From Ditylenchus dipsaci (Eukaryota > Nematoda > Chromadorea > Rhabditida > Anguinidae): a stretch of DNA of 64,000 nucleotides. The notes beneath the pieces are model-generated. The model saw nothing but the letters and a program-made list of their open reading frames with translations, was not told the DNA's origin and did not search any database. The stretch covers positions 62,001 through 126,000 of the forward strand of contig SADC01000293.1 of NCBI GenBank assembly GCA_004194705.1. The letters run 5' to 3'. Below are positions 1-10,510 of the stretch, in pieces. The translations under genes and the position numbers were made by a program. The stretch's first letter is position 1. Every line of letters starts with the position of its first letter.

Positions 1-280
1 GGTCACTGGAGCTGGGCAAAAAGAGTCTTTAATGCATGTATGATCAAGAGTCTCTCTCGGAATCATGTCTAAGGTAAGTGGGTGCGCGCATCTCTAACCA
101 ACCAAGCCCCCTGCGCCCCGAAGGGGGCGCAGGGGCTTGGTTTGCTTGGGGTTGAGATGCGCACCCCCGTACCTTAGACACAAATCACTCGGAGTAACTC
201 TGGATGCATACAAACAATACGCATACCAGAGTTTCTTTATGCGGTAGGCCCAGCTAACAAAACTATGTTCAAATTCTATC
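1..280 (+). repeat. Hairpin repeat, copy 1
   Basis: This is one of eight copies of a ~260-base repeat. It runs from GGTCACTGGAGCTGGGCAAA to CAAAACTATGTTC. GTCTAAGG at 67-74 pairs with CCTTAGAC at 172-179, and between them GTGCGCGCATCTC pairs with GAGATGCGCAC. A GC-rich inner stem (ccctgcgcccc/ggggcgcaggg) sits at the centre. A second small hairpin, ACTCTGG/CCAGAGT, lies at about 196-230. No protein is encoded. The copy may begin before the window edge. Confidence 0.85.
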
Positions 281-727
281 TTTTTGATACTTTTAAGATA
301 TATAGGTATCCTTTTTGGTTTAATTACCTTGGGGGACCAAGGCAGTTGGTCAATCTTTGGTAACCAACTTTTTTTTGAGAACTTCAATTTTTAGTGCGGA
401 AATTGTTCGGAAACAACTTTTTTATTGTTTCTGGCGTATAAAAATTACTTAGGAGACATTTAAACCATATTTACAGTTAACCAAAAAAGGGCCCCAAGTG
501 CACAAGTGTCTAAATTTCTACATTTTCTAAACCATTCAATAGAGTTTGATAGCTCGATACAAAGCTGAGATCTCGAGCTACATGATGGCCAAAAAATTTT
601 GAAAAATAACGTAAAAATTAAGAAAAATATTTAATTTGAGATTAGGGGGCATTTTTCAGCGAATTAGGAGGCAAAATTAAATATTACCCATTGTTGGTAT
701 ATAAAAATAAAAAAACGAAATTTCATA
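281..727. other. AT-rich sequence with a foldback-arm fragment
   Basis: I see no gene here. Bases ~305-345 (a gggggaccaagg block) and ~428-500 (gcgtataaaaattactta ... cagttaacc) match sequence beside the hairpin repeats at 18.9-19.8 kb, so this is probably the decayed arm of the same foldback family. Confidence 0.5.
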
Positions 728-790
728 TAGTGGCTAGGTGGCTCAGTGGTATAGTGGCGTTGTGTGTAGAGCTGACGATTTGGCTTACCC
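728..790 (+). repeat. tRNA-like A-box sequence, possible SINE head
   Basis: The stretch ggtggctcagtggtatagtg resembles the 5' half and A box of a tRNA. I find no matching acceptor stem or clear B box downstream, so it is not a tRNA gene. A tRNA-derived SINE head or chance similarity is possible. Confidence 0.25.
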
Positions 791-1080
791 CAATAACCCA
801 ATACCAATATATTCCTCTCACCTAAACCCCAATACCAATATTTTTGAAGCGGTACCCCAATACCCAATACCAATATTTTCCCGAAAATGGGTGCCAATAT
901 CTCAATATGCCAATAACAACATAATGAAAATTTGGGAGAAAATTTGCGCCACAGGCAAAATTTTTTGATTACAATATTTGCCGAACCCAATAGCAATACC
1001 AATATTTCTGAAAGCGGTACTCCAATATCCAATACCAATATTTTTCCGAAAATGGGGGCCAATATCCCAATATACCAATA
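789..1080. repeat. Two direct copies rich in CCAATACCAATA
   Basis: Blocks at ~840-925 and ~1005-1085 share the order AATACCAATATTTT, CCGAAAATGGG, GCCAATATC, CAATAT, CCAATAAC. They are separated by a unique stretch. The long reading frames here are by-products of the repeat. Confidence 0.7.
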
Positions 1081-1088
1081 ACGATATA

Positions 1089-1269
1089 CCGTATATCTCC
1101 TATTAAGACCCCACCTTCTAATAAAGCCCCACCTCTTGAGAGGTGCTGAAAATAAGGCCCCACCTCAAATAAGGCCTAATAAGGCCAAAAAGTCATCTTC
1201 TAATAAGGCCCCACCTCCAAAGAGGGTTGAAAAATAAGGCCCCATGGGTCCTTATTAGAAGATATACGG
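1089..1269. mobile_element. MITE with CCGTAT ends, pogo-like
   Basis: The ends CCGTATATCTCC-TATTAAG and CTTATTAGAAGATATACGG are inverted and flanked by TA on both sides (1,087-1,088 and 1,270-1,271). The interior is degenerate AATAAGGCCCCACCT repeats. It belongs to the group with ends like those of the HTH-encoding element at 54,200-55,076. Confidence 0.75.
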
Positions 1270-1299
1270 TATTGTTTGTCGTCAGCTCTAGTTGTGTGG

Positions 1300-2065
1300 T
1301 TTTAGATATTTTAGTTATTCAGATGTTACTCTTCGTGATATTCTCGAGGGTGGTATTCTCTTCGACGGTATTCTCTGTAGTGGCATTCTCTCAGTATTTT
1401 CTTCGTGATTAAAATCATTCTATTGACCAACAGCAAGATATTTCTTAGTGCGTGAGTGGTAAGTGTTTGTATCTCTTGCTAAATTCTGATGATTGTCTCT
1501 GTATATTTTTTCGATTTCAGACGTCAAAAATAATTTTTCGTGGTATACTCTCGGTGGCCTTCTCTTTGATGGGATTCTCTTAGTTGGTATTCTCTTCGGT
1601 ATTTTCTTCGTTGTTGAAATGATTTTAATGATCACAGCGAGATGTGTTCCCAGTGCATGAGTGTGAGTGTTGGTCTCTCTTGCTGCATTTGCATAATGTC
1701 TCTTATTTATTTTTTCGATTCCAGACATCGAAAAGATTCTCTTCAGTTGTGTCTCTTGTAGTGTTCTCTTCGGTGCTATTGTTTCTCTTCGGTATTTTCT
1801 TCGTAGTCGAAATGATTTTATTGACCAACAGCAGGATGCATCTCAGTAAGTTTTTCTCTTTATGCTAAATTATCATGGTTTACTCGAATATTTGTCAAAT
1901 GAAGACGTTCCTCTTCTCGGTACGCTCTTTGGTGTTATTCTCTGTCTTCGGTATTTCTTCGTGGTGGAAATGATTACTTTGACCGACAGCAGGATGTTTC
2001 TCTATTGCTTTATCACTGTGTCAATTATATGGAAGCTGATCATGCTTAAACTCAAATATCTTTTC
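1300..2065 (+). repeat. Degenerate ~200-bp tandem repeat, about four units
   Basis: Units recur near 1,350, 1,560, 1,760 and 1,930. Each carries a GGTATTTTCTTCGT-like block, then GAAATGATTTTA, then a GACCAACAGCAGGATG-like block, then a stretch ending TTTTTTCGATTTCAGAC. Divergence is high. Stops interrupt all frames, so I do not call a gene. Confidence 0.6.
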
Positions 2066-2321
2066 TAAATATCATTCTCTTTGTCGTATGCTTTCATTAA
2101 TTCTGATGATCATAAGTCAATGTGTAAAGAGGTCATTTACAGTATTTGTTCGCTAACTTTCTTCAAAAGAACAAGCGTTAAAACTTTCATTGTATTTAGC
2201 GTGGGCAAACCGAATCACTGATTTCTTAGAACTCAGCTTAATGAGTGGTAAGATCAGGCAAATGCGATGGAGTAAAAGTGATAGAATTAAAAGTGAGAGC
2301 AGCTTATGGTCAGTGCTGGGC

Positions 2322-2400
2322 TATTCTCCGCTCTTGGCTCCGAGATTCTCCGCTCCGAGCCAAGAGCAAGAGCAGGAGCAAAAAAATTAAAGCCAGAGAG
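2322..2400. repeat. GAGCCAAGAGCAAGAGCAGG minisatellite block 1
   Basis: The inverted pair gctcttggctc/gagccaagagc precedes one array unit. It matches the larger array at 2,950-3,190, about 600 bases away. Confidence 0.7.
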
Positions 2401-2409
2401 ACATGATGT

Positions 2410-2658
2410 GTAGCGCAGATTAAGAGCTTCAAAATGCATTTTACATAATGATTTTTGAAAATCTGAGTATTGAGATTTGACTGTTTTAAAAAAGCAAATT
2501 CTTCGAAAAATGACTGAATTTCAAGTTTTCTTAATTTTTTTCCGGATTTCAATCATTTTTTGAAGAATTTGCTTTTTTTAAAACAGTCATATCTCAATAC
2601 TTAGATTTTTCAAAACCCATTCTGTAAAATGGATTTTGAAGCTCTTTATCTGCGCTAC
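2410..2658. mobile_element. Palindromic MITE (GTAGCGCAGAT ends)
   Basis: GTAGCGCAGATTAAGAGCTTC at the left pairs with GAAGCTCTTTATCTGCGCTAC at the right, and pairing continues inward over ~100 bases each side. A second copy at 19,958-20,350 is split by a pogo MITE. Confidence 0.8.
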
Positions 2659-2949
2659 AATTAAATGCTGAGTTGTTGCTGCAGCGCCTAACAATTGACT
2701 GAACTTTTGACTAGTTCTAAGATACCGGAGATTTTTTATTATTTTATTATTTTTTTAACTTGAAGCTCATTTCTTGAAGGCTAAAAATCAACATTTTGTG
2801 TGAAATTGTGAAATCTGAGATGGAGCGATGAAGTAGGAGAGATTCTTATCTACAAATGATTATACCAGTATGGTAGAAAATTTTTACATTGAAACAAAAT
2901 CTTCATGAACAAAAACGACAGAACTTGTTACAACCCAATATATTTATTA

Positions 2950-3190
2950 AACTGGGAGTCTCCGCTCTTGGCTCTGCTCTTGGCTCTCTTGATTCTCCGC
3001 TCCGAGCCAAGAGCAAGAGCAGGAGCAAAAATTTTCAAGCTAAGAGCCAAGAGCAGGAGCAAAAATGTTCAAGCTAGGAGCCAAGAGCAAGAGCAGGAGC
3101 AAAAAAATCAAAGCCAGGAGCAAGAGCAGGAGCGAAAAAAATTAAAGCAAGGAGCCAAGAGCAAGAGCAGGAGCGAAAATTTTGAATGCC
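2950..3190 (+). repeat. Minisatellite of GAGCCAAGAGCAAGAGCAGG
   Basis: About six units of ~30 bases run here, each ending GGAGCAAAAATT. They are preceded by inverted copies (gctcttggctct) at 2,960-2,985. The E/Q/K-rich reading frame is a product of the repeat. Confidence 0.85.
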
Positions 3191-4150
3191 AGCACTGCTT
3201 ATGGTGAAAGAATGTAAAAGTTAAAGTATAGCAAGAAGCACTAAAAAATTCCGAAAGAAGTTGAAGTGTTCGGCTGATAACTAGAGAAGGATAGACAACG
3301 AAGATTGAAATCAGTGAAATATTATCAATGAGTGAGAAATCGATGTGTGAGAAAATCGAAAGATTTTGCTATAAAATAATAACTTTGCAATAAGCACAGA
3401 ATGAGTAGAAAATAAAAACAGAAGCAATGCTGAAACGAACAAACTAAAAAAGGCGAAATAGTTTTCGGTTCACACTGAAAAAAATCAAACACGGCTTGTT
3501 TCAGGAATAAACGAATACCGTATTTCTTTTAATAGGGTTGCTATTAGACTCTAATAATTAGAGGCATGCAATTATTTTGAACTTCAAGTGGTCTGAAGCT
3601 TCTGTTTTCATTTACTTTAAAGCTGTGTAAAAAGTGCCTGTTAGATTTTTAAATATCTCGCAGTCCTTTTTTTACATTCAAACTGTGAATGAAAAGAAAT
3701 TTCAGACCACTTAAATGTACGATGGGTTACTGTTAGCGCATAGGTTACTTACTCATTATTTACTTATTTATGGTAGGCATGAATATTAAAGAGACGAAGC
3801 GACGAATCACTGACAAGATAATGTATCGAATGGAGTACACAAGCTCTTGATGTACACGAAAATACACAAAACATTCCTATTTCAAATCTGATGCAAAGTT
3901 ATTCGTCTCAAAATTTCGGTTAAATGGAGTGGTATGAACACCTCAAATATCTTGACTGTTCTTTGAAGCTCAGAGTTTGCTCATTGCTCTTACAACTATA
4001 CCGGCTAAAAATTTTAGAGCTATTAGTGACGAAAAGAGTTTAAGATAGAAATCATGATGACTCAGATTTTACTTAACTAAAAATGAAAATATGTATTACA
4101 TAAGTGGTAAGCAGAGCTTTACAGTACTTTTTAGCTTTCATTCATGACTG
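3191..4150. other. No gene seen
   Basis: AT-rich sequence without a convincing frame or domain. A lone CCGTATTTCTTTTAATAGG near 3,519 looks like one end of the CCGTAT MITE family, and I found no partner end. Confidence 0.5.
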
Positions 4151-4154
4151 CTAT

Positions 4155-4215
4155 TGGATTGGATACAAATTGTGATTGGATCCGCAGTTGGATACAATTG
4201 CAATTGGATACATTC
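4155..4215 (-). repeat. Short ATTGGATAC array
   Basis: Four degenerate copies of ATTGGATACAAATTG lie here. They are the reverse complement of the GTATCCAACTG array at 7,265-7,400, so the two could be inverted ends of one old element holding the mariner below. That link is an inference. Confidence 0.45.
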
Positions 4216-5239
4216 TGGAATTGATAGAATTCATTAGTAACAGAACATTGCAAGGCCCTGACCGCCTGACTGATTTCGGCCAAAAACCCTTACTCGAAAC
4301 CCGCCCTGGTCGATATCGAAAACTCTGACCGGAATTGCCAAATACTGAATTCGAAGTTTCCATAAGTGCTCATCCAAAATGATTGTGTCTGATCAGTTTT
4401 CTCAGTATTAAGATCAGTTTTATCGGTACTGTAAACCTCGATTTAATGGTTTCTTGGAACCGGGCTTTAGGAACCGATAAATTGAGGGTATATTTATTTA
4501 TATTATTCAGACTTACAGCCAAATCGAGCCCACAGAGGATGACCGTTAAATCGAGGGAATCAAAAAAAAAGCGGAGAAACCACGATAGTTAGAGAAAATA
4601 AGGTAAAATCACAATTTTTATAATTTCCGTGTCGTGTTGTTTAGTTTGCTACTTTACTTACTCTCTAATTTACACTCATGGATCCTAAAAATTGTTTCCC
4701 TGTAAATCTGAATAATTTTTAGATGAGTGATATTTGAAAGATCGGACTTTTCACAAAACTATCGCTGCAGAAGCAAACGTGTCAAAAATGATAAAATGTC
4801 AAATAGCAGTATAAAAGCTCTTTTTACGCATAGAACAGTCACGAGATACTAGCCACTAGCTAAAATTATCGAACAATAGGAACTCCTGACGAGCTGCATC
4901 GATTCGGACTCTTTTTTAACAAATAATATTCTTTGAACTTTATACGAATTTTATTAAATTCAAAAATGTGGTGAATATCAACTCATGAGTTCAAACCGTG
5001 ACTATCAACTCGTGATAGTACCGTATGTTTCAAATTTTCTTCACGCTTTATTTTGTTCATAACTTTTTTATTTTGAAGTGTTTTGAAACGATCTTTTTCT
5101 TGTTTGAAAGCTGACATTCTGAGCAATCGTATGACACTTATTTGTTCTGTTATCACTGTTTACAGGAGGAAATTTTTAAAGTTGAAAAATGTCTTTTTTC
5201 TGATTATGGGCAAAATAAACTACACTATTGAGCAAAACA

Positions 5240-6750
5240 TGACACCCTTTATTTAATTCTAGCATAACAACAGACAAGAAACATAACAAAAACTGAGATT
5301 CACACATTTTCGTATGATTTGCTCGACACTTCTTCCTTCCACTTCGACGCACCTTTGACGCACCTTTGTAGACGATGCTGTAGGCATAATCGAACGATTG
5401 AATCATTGCCTGAAGAAGGTTGTTGAAGCACTGGGGGTACATGACACTTCTGTCCCGGACATTTCTGTCCCGACACTTCTGTCCCATTTCCAAATTTACT
5501 TATAATTTGCATAATAACCAAAATTTCAGTTTTAAATCTGAAAAACCATCATCCAAGATTGTTTTTATTGTGTGTTCGAGTAAAACAATGTACATAATAA
5601 ACTAGAAAAGCGCTAGTTGCATTCGCGGCATCTCACACACAAATCCTGACTTCAAGGTTGCATAAAGCTTTCCTTTTATCACTTTCTAAGTAACACTACC
5701 TAGGAAACTACATAATTACCACTATCTGAGTGCAATCACCTTGGTACTTCGCCTGAATACCCTTCTAGTTCTCCTCCATCTTGATACCATCCACTTAGAT
5801 ACCCGCTCCGGATTATACCTCATCTGGATATACCTCCTAAGGATCCCCTTCTGAATATCTTCCTGAGTACATCAACTGGGAGTGCTTTCCTAATATCACC
5901 ACGTAGTTACCTCATCCTGGACGCCACCACAACCTAGGTACCCTTTCTGGTATTTCTGTTGGATGCCACCACCTTAATACCTCCTTCTGGCGGTCTCTGC
6001 TTACCCTTCCTATGTGTCCCACTCTGGCTACTTTTCAATAGGTTCCTTGGTTGATTATCACTTAGATTTCCCGCAGGTTTCAAACTTAAAGTTAGGATAT
6101 ATATGCAAATTTTAAGTAAATTTGGAAAAGGGACAGAAGTGTCGGGCAGAAATGTCCGGGACAGAACTGTCCGGGACAGAACTGTCCGGGACAGAACTGT
6201 CGGGACAGAAATGTCGGGACAGAAATGTCCGGGACAGAAGTGTCCGGATCCAGCACTGGTGCTCCAAATTGGTGGCTGAGTGCGGTAAACGATTGACTTG
6301 ACGTATCCCACACGAAGAAGTCGCACGGTGTGAGATTAGGAGAGTATGGGGCCATGATAAATTTGGTGAGCCTCTTCCCATCCAACGACCAGGCAGATTG
6401 GCATTGAGCCAGTTGATACTGAAGTTTCCAATGCGGTGGGCACCATCATGCATAAAAACGAGTTGATTGAATCCTGGCTAATCTAGAACCACTGCAAAAA
6501 GAAACACAAAAATTGAGCAGGTCAGTTAAAGAAAATGATTGAAATCAAATGAAAACTCGTTTTCACTTTCTTCCTTCTGTTGACACTTCCAGTTTCGAAA
6601 ATCTTGGACCACCAGTTGTGAATTGATTTTCTTGTTGGTGTTGTCGCGTGTCTTCCAAATTCTTTTGTACTCGACTTGGACTTGTTTCGGCGTTCCATGC
6701 ATCCCGTACCATATGACACTCTAAACCTTTTGCTCAATAGTGTAGTCCAT
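5240..6750 (-). pseudogene. Mariner-type transposase, broken
   Basis: A mariner transposase cuts at TA and pastes the element elsewhere. The start ATG is at 6,750 (MDYTIEQKV, then a stop). An HTH stretch near 6,560-6,700 reads NWWSKIFETGSVNRRKK. A later block near 6,310-6,450 holds NLPGRWMGRG and APYSPNLTPCDFFVWD, the conserved PxSPDLxPxDFFLW motif before the last catalytic acid of this superfamily. The C-terminal end lies at ~5,240-5,435, beyond the inserted element. The middle, with the first catalytic aspartate, is missing or unreadable. Frameshifts and a stop show it is dead. Confidence 0.8.
5435..6251. mobile_element. Non-autonomous element with tandem-array TIRs, nested in mariner
   Basis: The left array (5,441-5,486) and right array (6,127-6,247) are inverted runs of the unit GGACAGAAGTGTCC. 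The 8-bp duplication AGCACTGG flanks the element (5,427-5,434 and 6,252-6,259). The left tip GGGTACATGACA resembles the CGGTACGTGACA tip of other elements here. The interior (5,690-6,080) is a degenerate TACCACCTGGGTAC-like array with no transposase. Confidence 0.85.
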
Positions 6751-7264
6751 TTTGCCCAAAATCAGAAAAAAATAAAGACATTTTTCAATTATGAAATTTT
6801 CCTCCTGTGAACAGTGATAACAGAACAAATAAGGTGTTATACGATTGCCAGAATGTCAGCTTTCAAACAAAAAAAAGATCGTTTTAAACACTGCAAAATA
6901 AAAAAGTTATGAACGAAATAAAGCGTGACGAAAATTTGAAACATACGGTATACCAAATCAAATTAAGTTCAAAATTCAAAACAACCTTTTTGTGACTTAA
7001 AATCGTGTAGGAAGTCCTGTTTGTTTGTACCAAATTGAGATTTCCCAATATAAAATTTGATCCAAGTAGACGACCACTTGGATTCGTTGGTACATGAGAC
7101 ATACAGATGATCCAGCTACCAACATGATAAGATGCATTACAAAAATAGTCAATTATGCAACTTGGGTACTGCCAACTGAGTACTACCATTTAGGTACACT
7201 ACGTATGAACTACAATCTACCACCACCGCGGCATTATAAACTATCTCCCAAACTATGTCCAAAA

Positions 7265-7400
7265 AACTATACAACTACGGTATCCAACTGCAACTGTATC
7301 CAACTGTGGTATCTAACTTCAAATGTATCCAACTGCGGTATCCAACTGCAAATGTATCCAACTGCGGTATCCAACTGCAAATGTATCCAACTGCGGTTTT
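7265..7400 (+). repeat. GTATCCAACTGC minisatellite
   Basis: About nine copies of an 11-12 base unit alternate GTATCCAACTGCG and AAATGTATCCAACTGC. It is inverted relative to 4,155-4,215. Confidence 0.85.
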
Positions 7401-7744
7401 ACCTTCATTCACTAAGACTGGACATTTTGAGATATTTTTACGGATATGAACACTTCTAAATTCAACTTTTATATACTTTCCCGAAAATATATTTTAGTAA
7501 ACGCAATTTCAGTAAGGGGATTTTACTGTTTTGGTATTCTGCGGATCATTGATGCATTTTTAACTGTATCTTAAAATTTCTTACGAAAGTTGCCTCTCAA
7601 AAAAGCTTCTTTCAAAAAGTTTCTTACGAAATTTGATTCTTACGAAACTTCGCTCTTACGGAAATGTTTTCTTTCCAAACTTTGTACAGCCACAAAGTTT
7701 TACAATACAATACAATGTATTTGTAAAAAAATATCTGAAGTATT

Positions 7745-8005
7745 TTAGCTACTCAACGGGCCGTGGCCACGCGTTCTGGACTATCCTCGCCAGTTTAAAA
7801 AAATTTCGCCTGATCATTGAACTTCTGTACGAATTTTTCAGCTTGTTTTCTAACAAAGCAAGGCCTACATATTAATTTTAGGAAAAGTTTCGTTAGAAAT
7901 CAAGCGAAAAAGTCCGTGCAGAAGTTCAATGATGAAGAATGTTTTTTCGAAGTGGCGGAGGACAACCGTTTCGGAGATGGCAATGCCCTTTTAAAATTAT
8001 TTTGC
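7745..8005. mobile_element. Decayed hairpin MITE (GGCAATGGCCCTTTAA type)
   Basis: Sequence around TGTACGAATTTTTCAGCTTG pairs with the inverted copy near 7,890-7,920. The right end reads GGCAATGCCCTTTTAA. The body aligns with the better-kept copy at 11,895-12,134. Confidence 0.6.
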
Positions 8006-8609
8006 ATGCAGAAAACTATCGGTACTTTCCTGTTATCTCGAATCATTTTTGGATGTATTAGTTTTGTACAATTTCACATTTCAATTTCTTTAGGCTTAGG
8101 CATCTCGAAAAATTGGCCTTCGAAAGAAGATATTTAATTGAAATTACATTGTTCGTTGCAAAAATGTGTTAAACTCGATCGCGGACAAAATACTGCCACG
8201 CCGAAATACTGCCGCGGCCGAATACTGCCGCCCATAATACTGCGGCAGAAATACTGCCGGACATAATACTGCCCGGGACAAAATACTGCCACGCAAAAAA
8301 AAACTCGAGCAAGATGGCGACTACTCAGATGATGACGATCTCGAAGACCAGCACTCAATGGGTGGGACCTTCGATGGGACCTTCAGCGAAATCGCAGATC
8401 AGAACATCTTGGCTCGAGTGCAAATGTACGGAGAAACTAGCTTGGTAGAATACTTAAAGGGTTGGCTTACAATTTTGTGGAACTCCTTCCGAATGAGATT
8501 TTTCCAGTTACAAAGTCAGTAAAAAAGCACAGTTAGATAATCAAAAGACTATTTAACACTCTAAGACATTTTATTATACTTCAAATACATCGTACTCCAT
8601 ACAGAATCA

Positions 8610-9245
8610 ATTATTTGGTGAATAGTAATTTCACCATTAACAGATACAAATACTTCAGAAATATGCTTCCATAAATAGTACAAACAATCAGGTCTTCATG
8701 ATTCTTGCGCCAGATATATTCCGAGAGAAAATTCATAAAGAGATGTCTGCTGGTTCCTCCGCGCTGCCGATTTGCTTGTTTGAATTTGCCCCACGTCGAT
8801 TCAATAGTTTGAGTGTGTACTTCAGGATTGTCAGGCGAAACGAAGTTGTACCAAACAAATGATTCGAATGATAAAGCTTCAAAGTAATATGTAATAAATA
8901 CTTATGAAGCACTTCATAGTGTTCATGGCGATGCTTTCATACGATCGATAGTTGATAAGATACCAGTCCGTCGTGCATTATTACAGAGCCAGGCACAATA
9001 TATCGAGCAATAGCTGAGCACAAAGTGGCAGAAGTTTGGTCAGGTATTGGAATATATAAAGCAGTTTGTTGCTTGACCTAATTAACATTATCATCGGACA
9101 CTATCATATAAGTTGGTAGACAAAATATAGATAATTACGACGAACAACCCCGCCAAAGTACCACTGCTTGAGTTTGTAAAAAGACATAGGCTTTGCACAA
9201 TGTGAGCAAGTTCGAGAAGAATGAAGCAGACCAACGCTTTGCGAC
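8610..9245 (-). pseudogene. Merlin/ISXO2-like DDE transposase remnant
   Basis: Three blocks appear in order on the minus strand. First (~9,160-9,245) is a zinc-finger-like start, LLHSSRTCSHCAKPMSFYKL. Second (~8,970-9,060) is IPIPDQTSATL ... GSVIMHDGLVSY, matching the middle catalytic aspartate region. Third (~8,640-8,870) holds HTQTIESTWGKFKQ and GTSRHLFMNFLSEYIWRKN, the last catalytic region typical of IS1595/Merlin enzymes. Stops and shifts separate the blocks. The family call rests on motif recall without a search. Confidence 0.75.
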
Positions 9246-9839
9246 ACGATATGAACTGACCATCATCTTTTTGAGTCGAGAGAAGCGGAACAAGCTTCGG
9301 AGATTCATGCCTTTAAGAGATCCATGGCACTAAAGTCCATGGCACTGAAGTCCATGGCACTAAATTTGTCCCAAGATGAAGTAAAAAAAACAATAAAAAA
9401 AAACAAAAAATTTTACAGTTAATTTGGGGGTCTCTTTCGGAAGGACATCCTTTAGACATCCAATTTTGTCATGGATCAGTGAATTATTGTTCTTATCTTT
9501 GTTGTTACGAATATGTTTATTTTTGTTATGAAATTTGGTTCAATAAAAGTTCTTCGTTTGAAAATATGGATTTTGTTTGGTTTTGGAGTTATTTTGATGT
9601 GGCAGAATTTCGTCCCGGGTGGTATTAGACCCTACCCAGGGCTCTCATCTCATAATTTCAAAAATAAGTACTTTTTTGGAAAAAATAAGATTTTGAACCA
9701 AAAAATAAGTACATTTTCCAAAACACGTTAAATTGGCTCAAACTTTTTATTCTACAACAAAGATAACATTTTCAAGCGAAAAAACAAAAAAGATTTTAAT
9801 CATATTTTTTGCCTCCATGAATTTTCTTTACAAGTTCTC

Positions 9840-10265
9840 CATATGGGTCCTATTCACCTTTAGGTGCCCACATTTTTTGCCTTGGTCCCCCTGTTGTTTT
9901 TTGTTGAAAAATGCCTTGGTCCCCCTGTCCATAATAGTTATATTTATACTGTGAACATGGTGATCATGGTGATTATGGTTAACATGTTCACCTTGACCAT
10001 GATGACCTTCGAAACGACGGGGAACGGGGAACAAGGCATTTTTCAACAAAAACAACAGGGGGGACCAAGTCAAAAAATGTGGACACCTAAAGTTAAATAG
10101 GGCCCATATTTTTTGCTTCATGATTTTCTTTTCAAGTCCTCCATCCTTTATGAGAAGGTGGTAGACACTGGCACAGTCGATATGAAAGTTGACGCGCACT
10201 TGAAAAAATTGAACGAAAAACTGCGCCGCAGTCAAAAATGTGGACACCTAAAGTTAAATAGGGCC
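9840..10265. repeat. Inverted repeat around TTTAGGTGCCCACATTTTTT
   Basis: Sequence at ~9,850-9,930 (tttaggtgcccacattttttgcc, then ttgttgaaaaatgcc) reappears inverted at ~10,025-10,105. A further partial copy lies near 10,235. No gene is seen; long frames on both strands are products of the symmetry. Confidence 0.55.
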
Positions 10266-10510
10266 CATACTCAGATGATGACGATCTCGAAGACCAGCAA
10301 CTCAATGGGTGGGACCTTCGATGGGACCTTCAGGCAGTATTTCGGCGCGGCAGTATTTTGTCACGTACCGAATAAACTATTGCAACCACAATAACCACAA
10401 TTGTATTTATATCATATTATTACAACATAAACTGACGCTTAGAGACAATATACTTTACATAGGAACACTTAGGACGCGGACATTTATTCTTTCAAAGAAC
10501 AGTTCAAAAT

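Larger units (their letters stand above)
5021..6948 (-). mobile_element. Tc1/mariner transposon, TA target site
   Basis: CCGTATGTTTCAAATTTTC at the left matches GAAAATTTGAAACATACGG at the right in inverted orientation. The inverted repeats extend about 200 bases (5,021-5,230 and 6,735-6,948). TA flanks both sides (5,019-5,020 and 6,949-6,950). The element encodes mariner transposase remnants on the minus strand and is split by a second transposon at 5,435-6,251. Removing the insert rejoins the frame ...EHQ-CFNN.... Confidence 0.85.
8173..10366 (-). mobile_element. DNA element with AATACTGCC-array ends, Merlin/ISXO2-like
   Basis: The left end (8,173-8,295) carries about eight copies of AATACTGCC with varied spacers. 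The right end (10,331-10,366) carries inverted copies. The right tip, read inward, is CGGTACGTGACAAAATACTG, the same tip seen on the MULE at 60,143-61,430. A ~70-base block beginning near TCAGATGATGACGATCTCGA occurs in direct orientation at both 8,320 and 10,270. Target duplication is not clean. A transposase remnant lies on the minus strand. Confidence 0.7.

Noticed and set aside
305..345. GGTTTAATTACCTTGGGGG near 315 resembles the nematode spliced leader SL1 start
   Set aside because: Only the first 12 bases agree, no donor or Sm site follows, and the other family copies (for example ~18,905) have a different version, so it is part of the foldback repeat.
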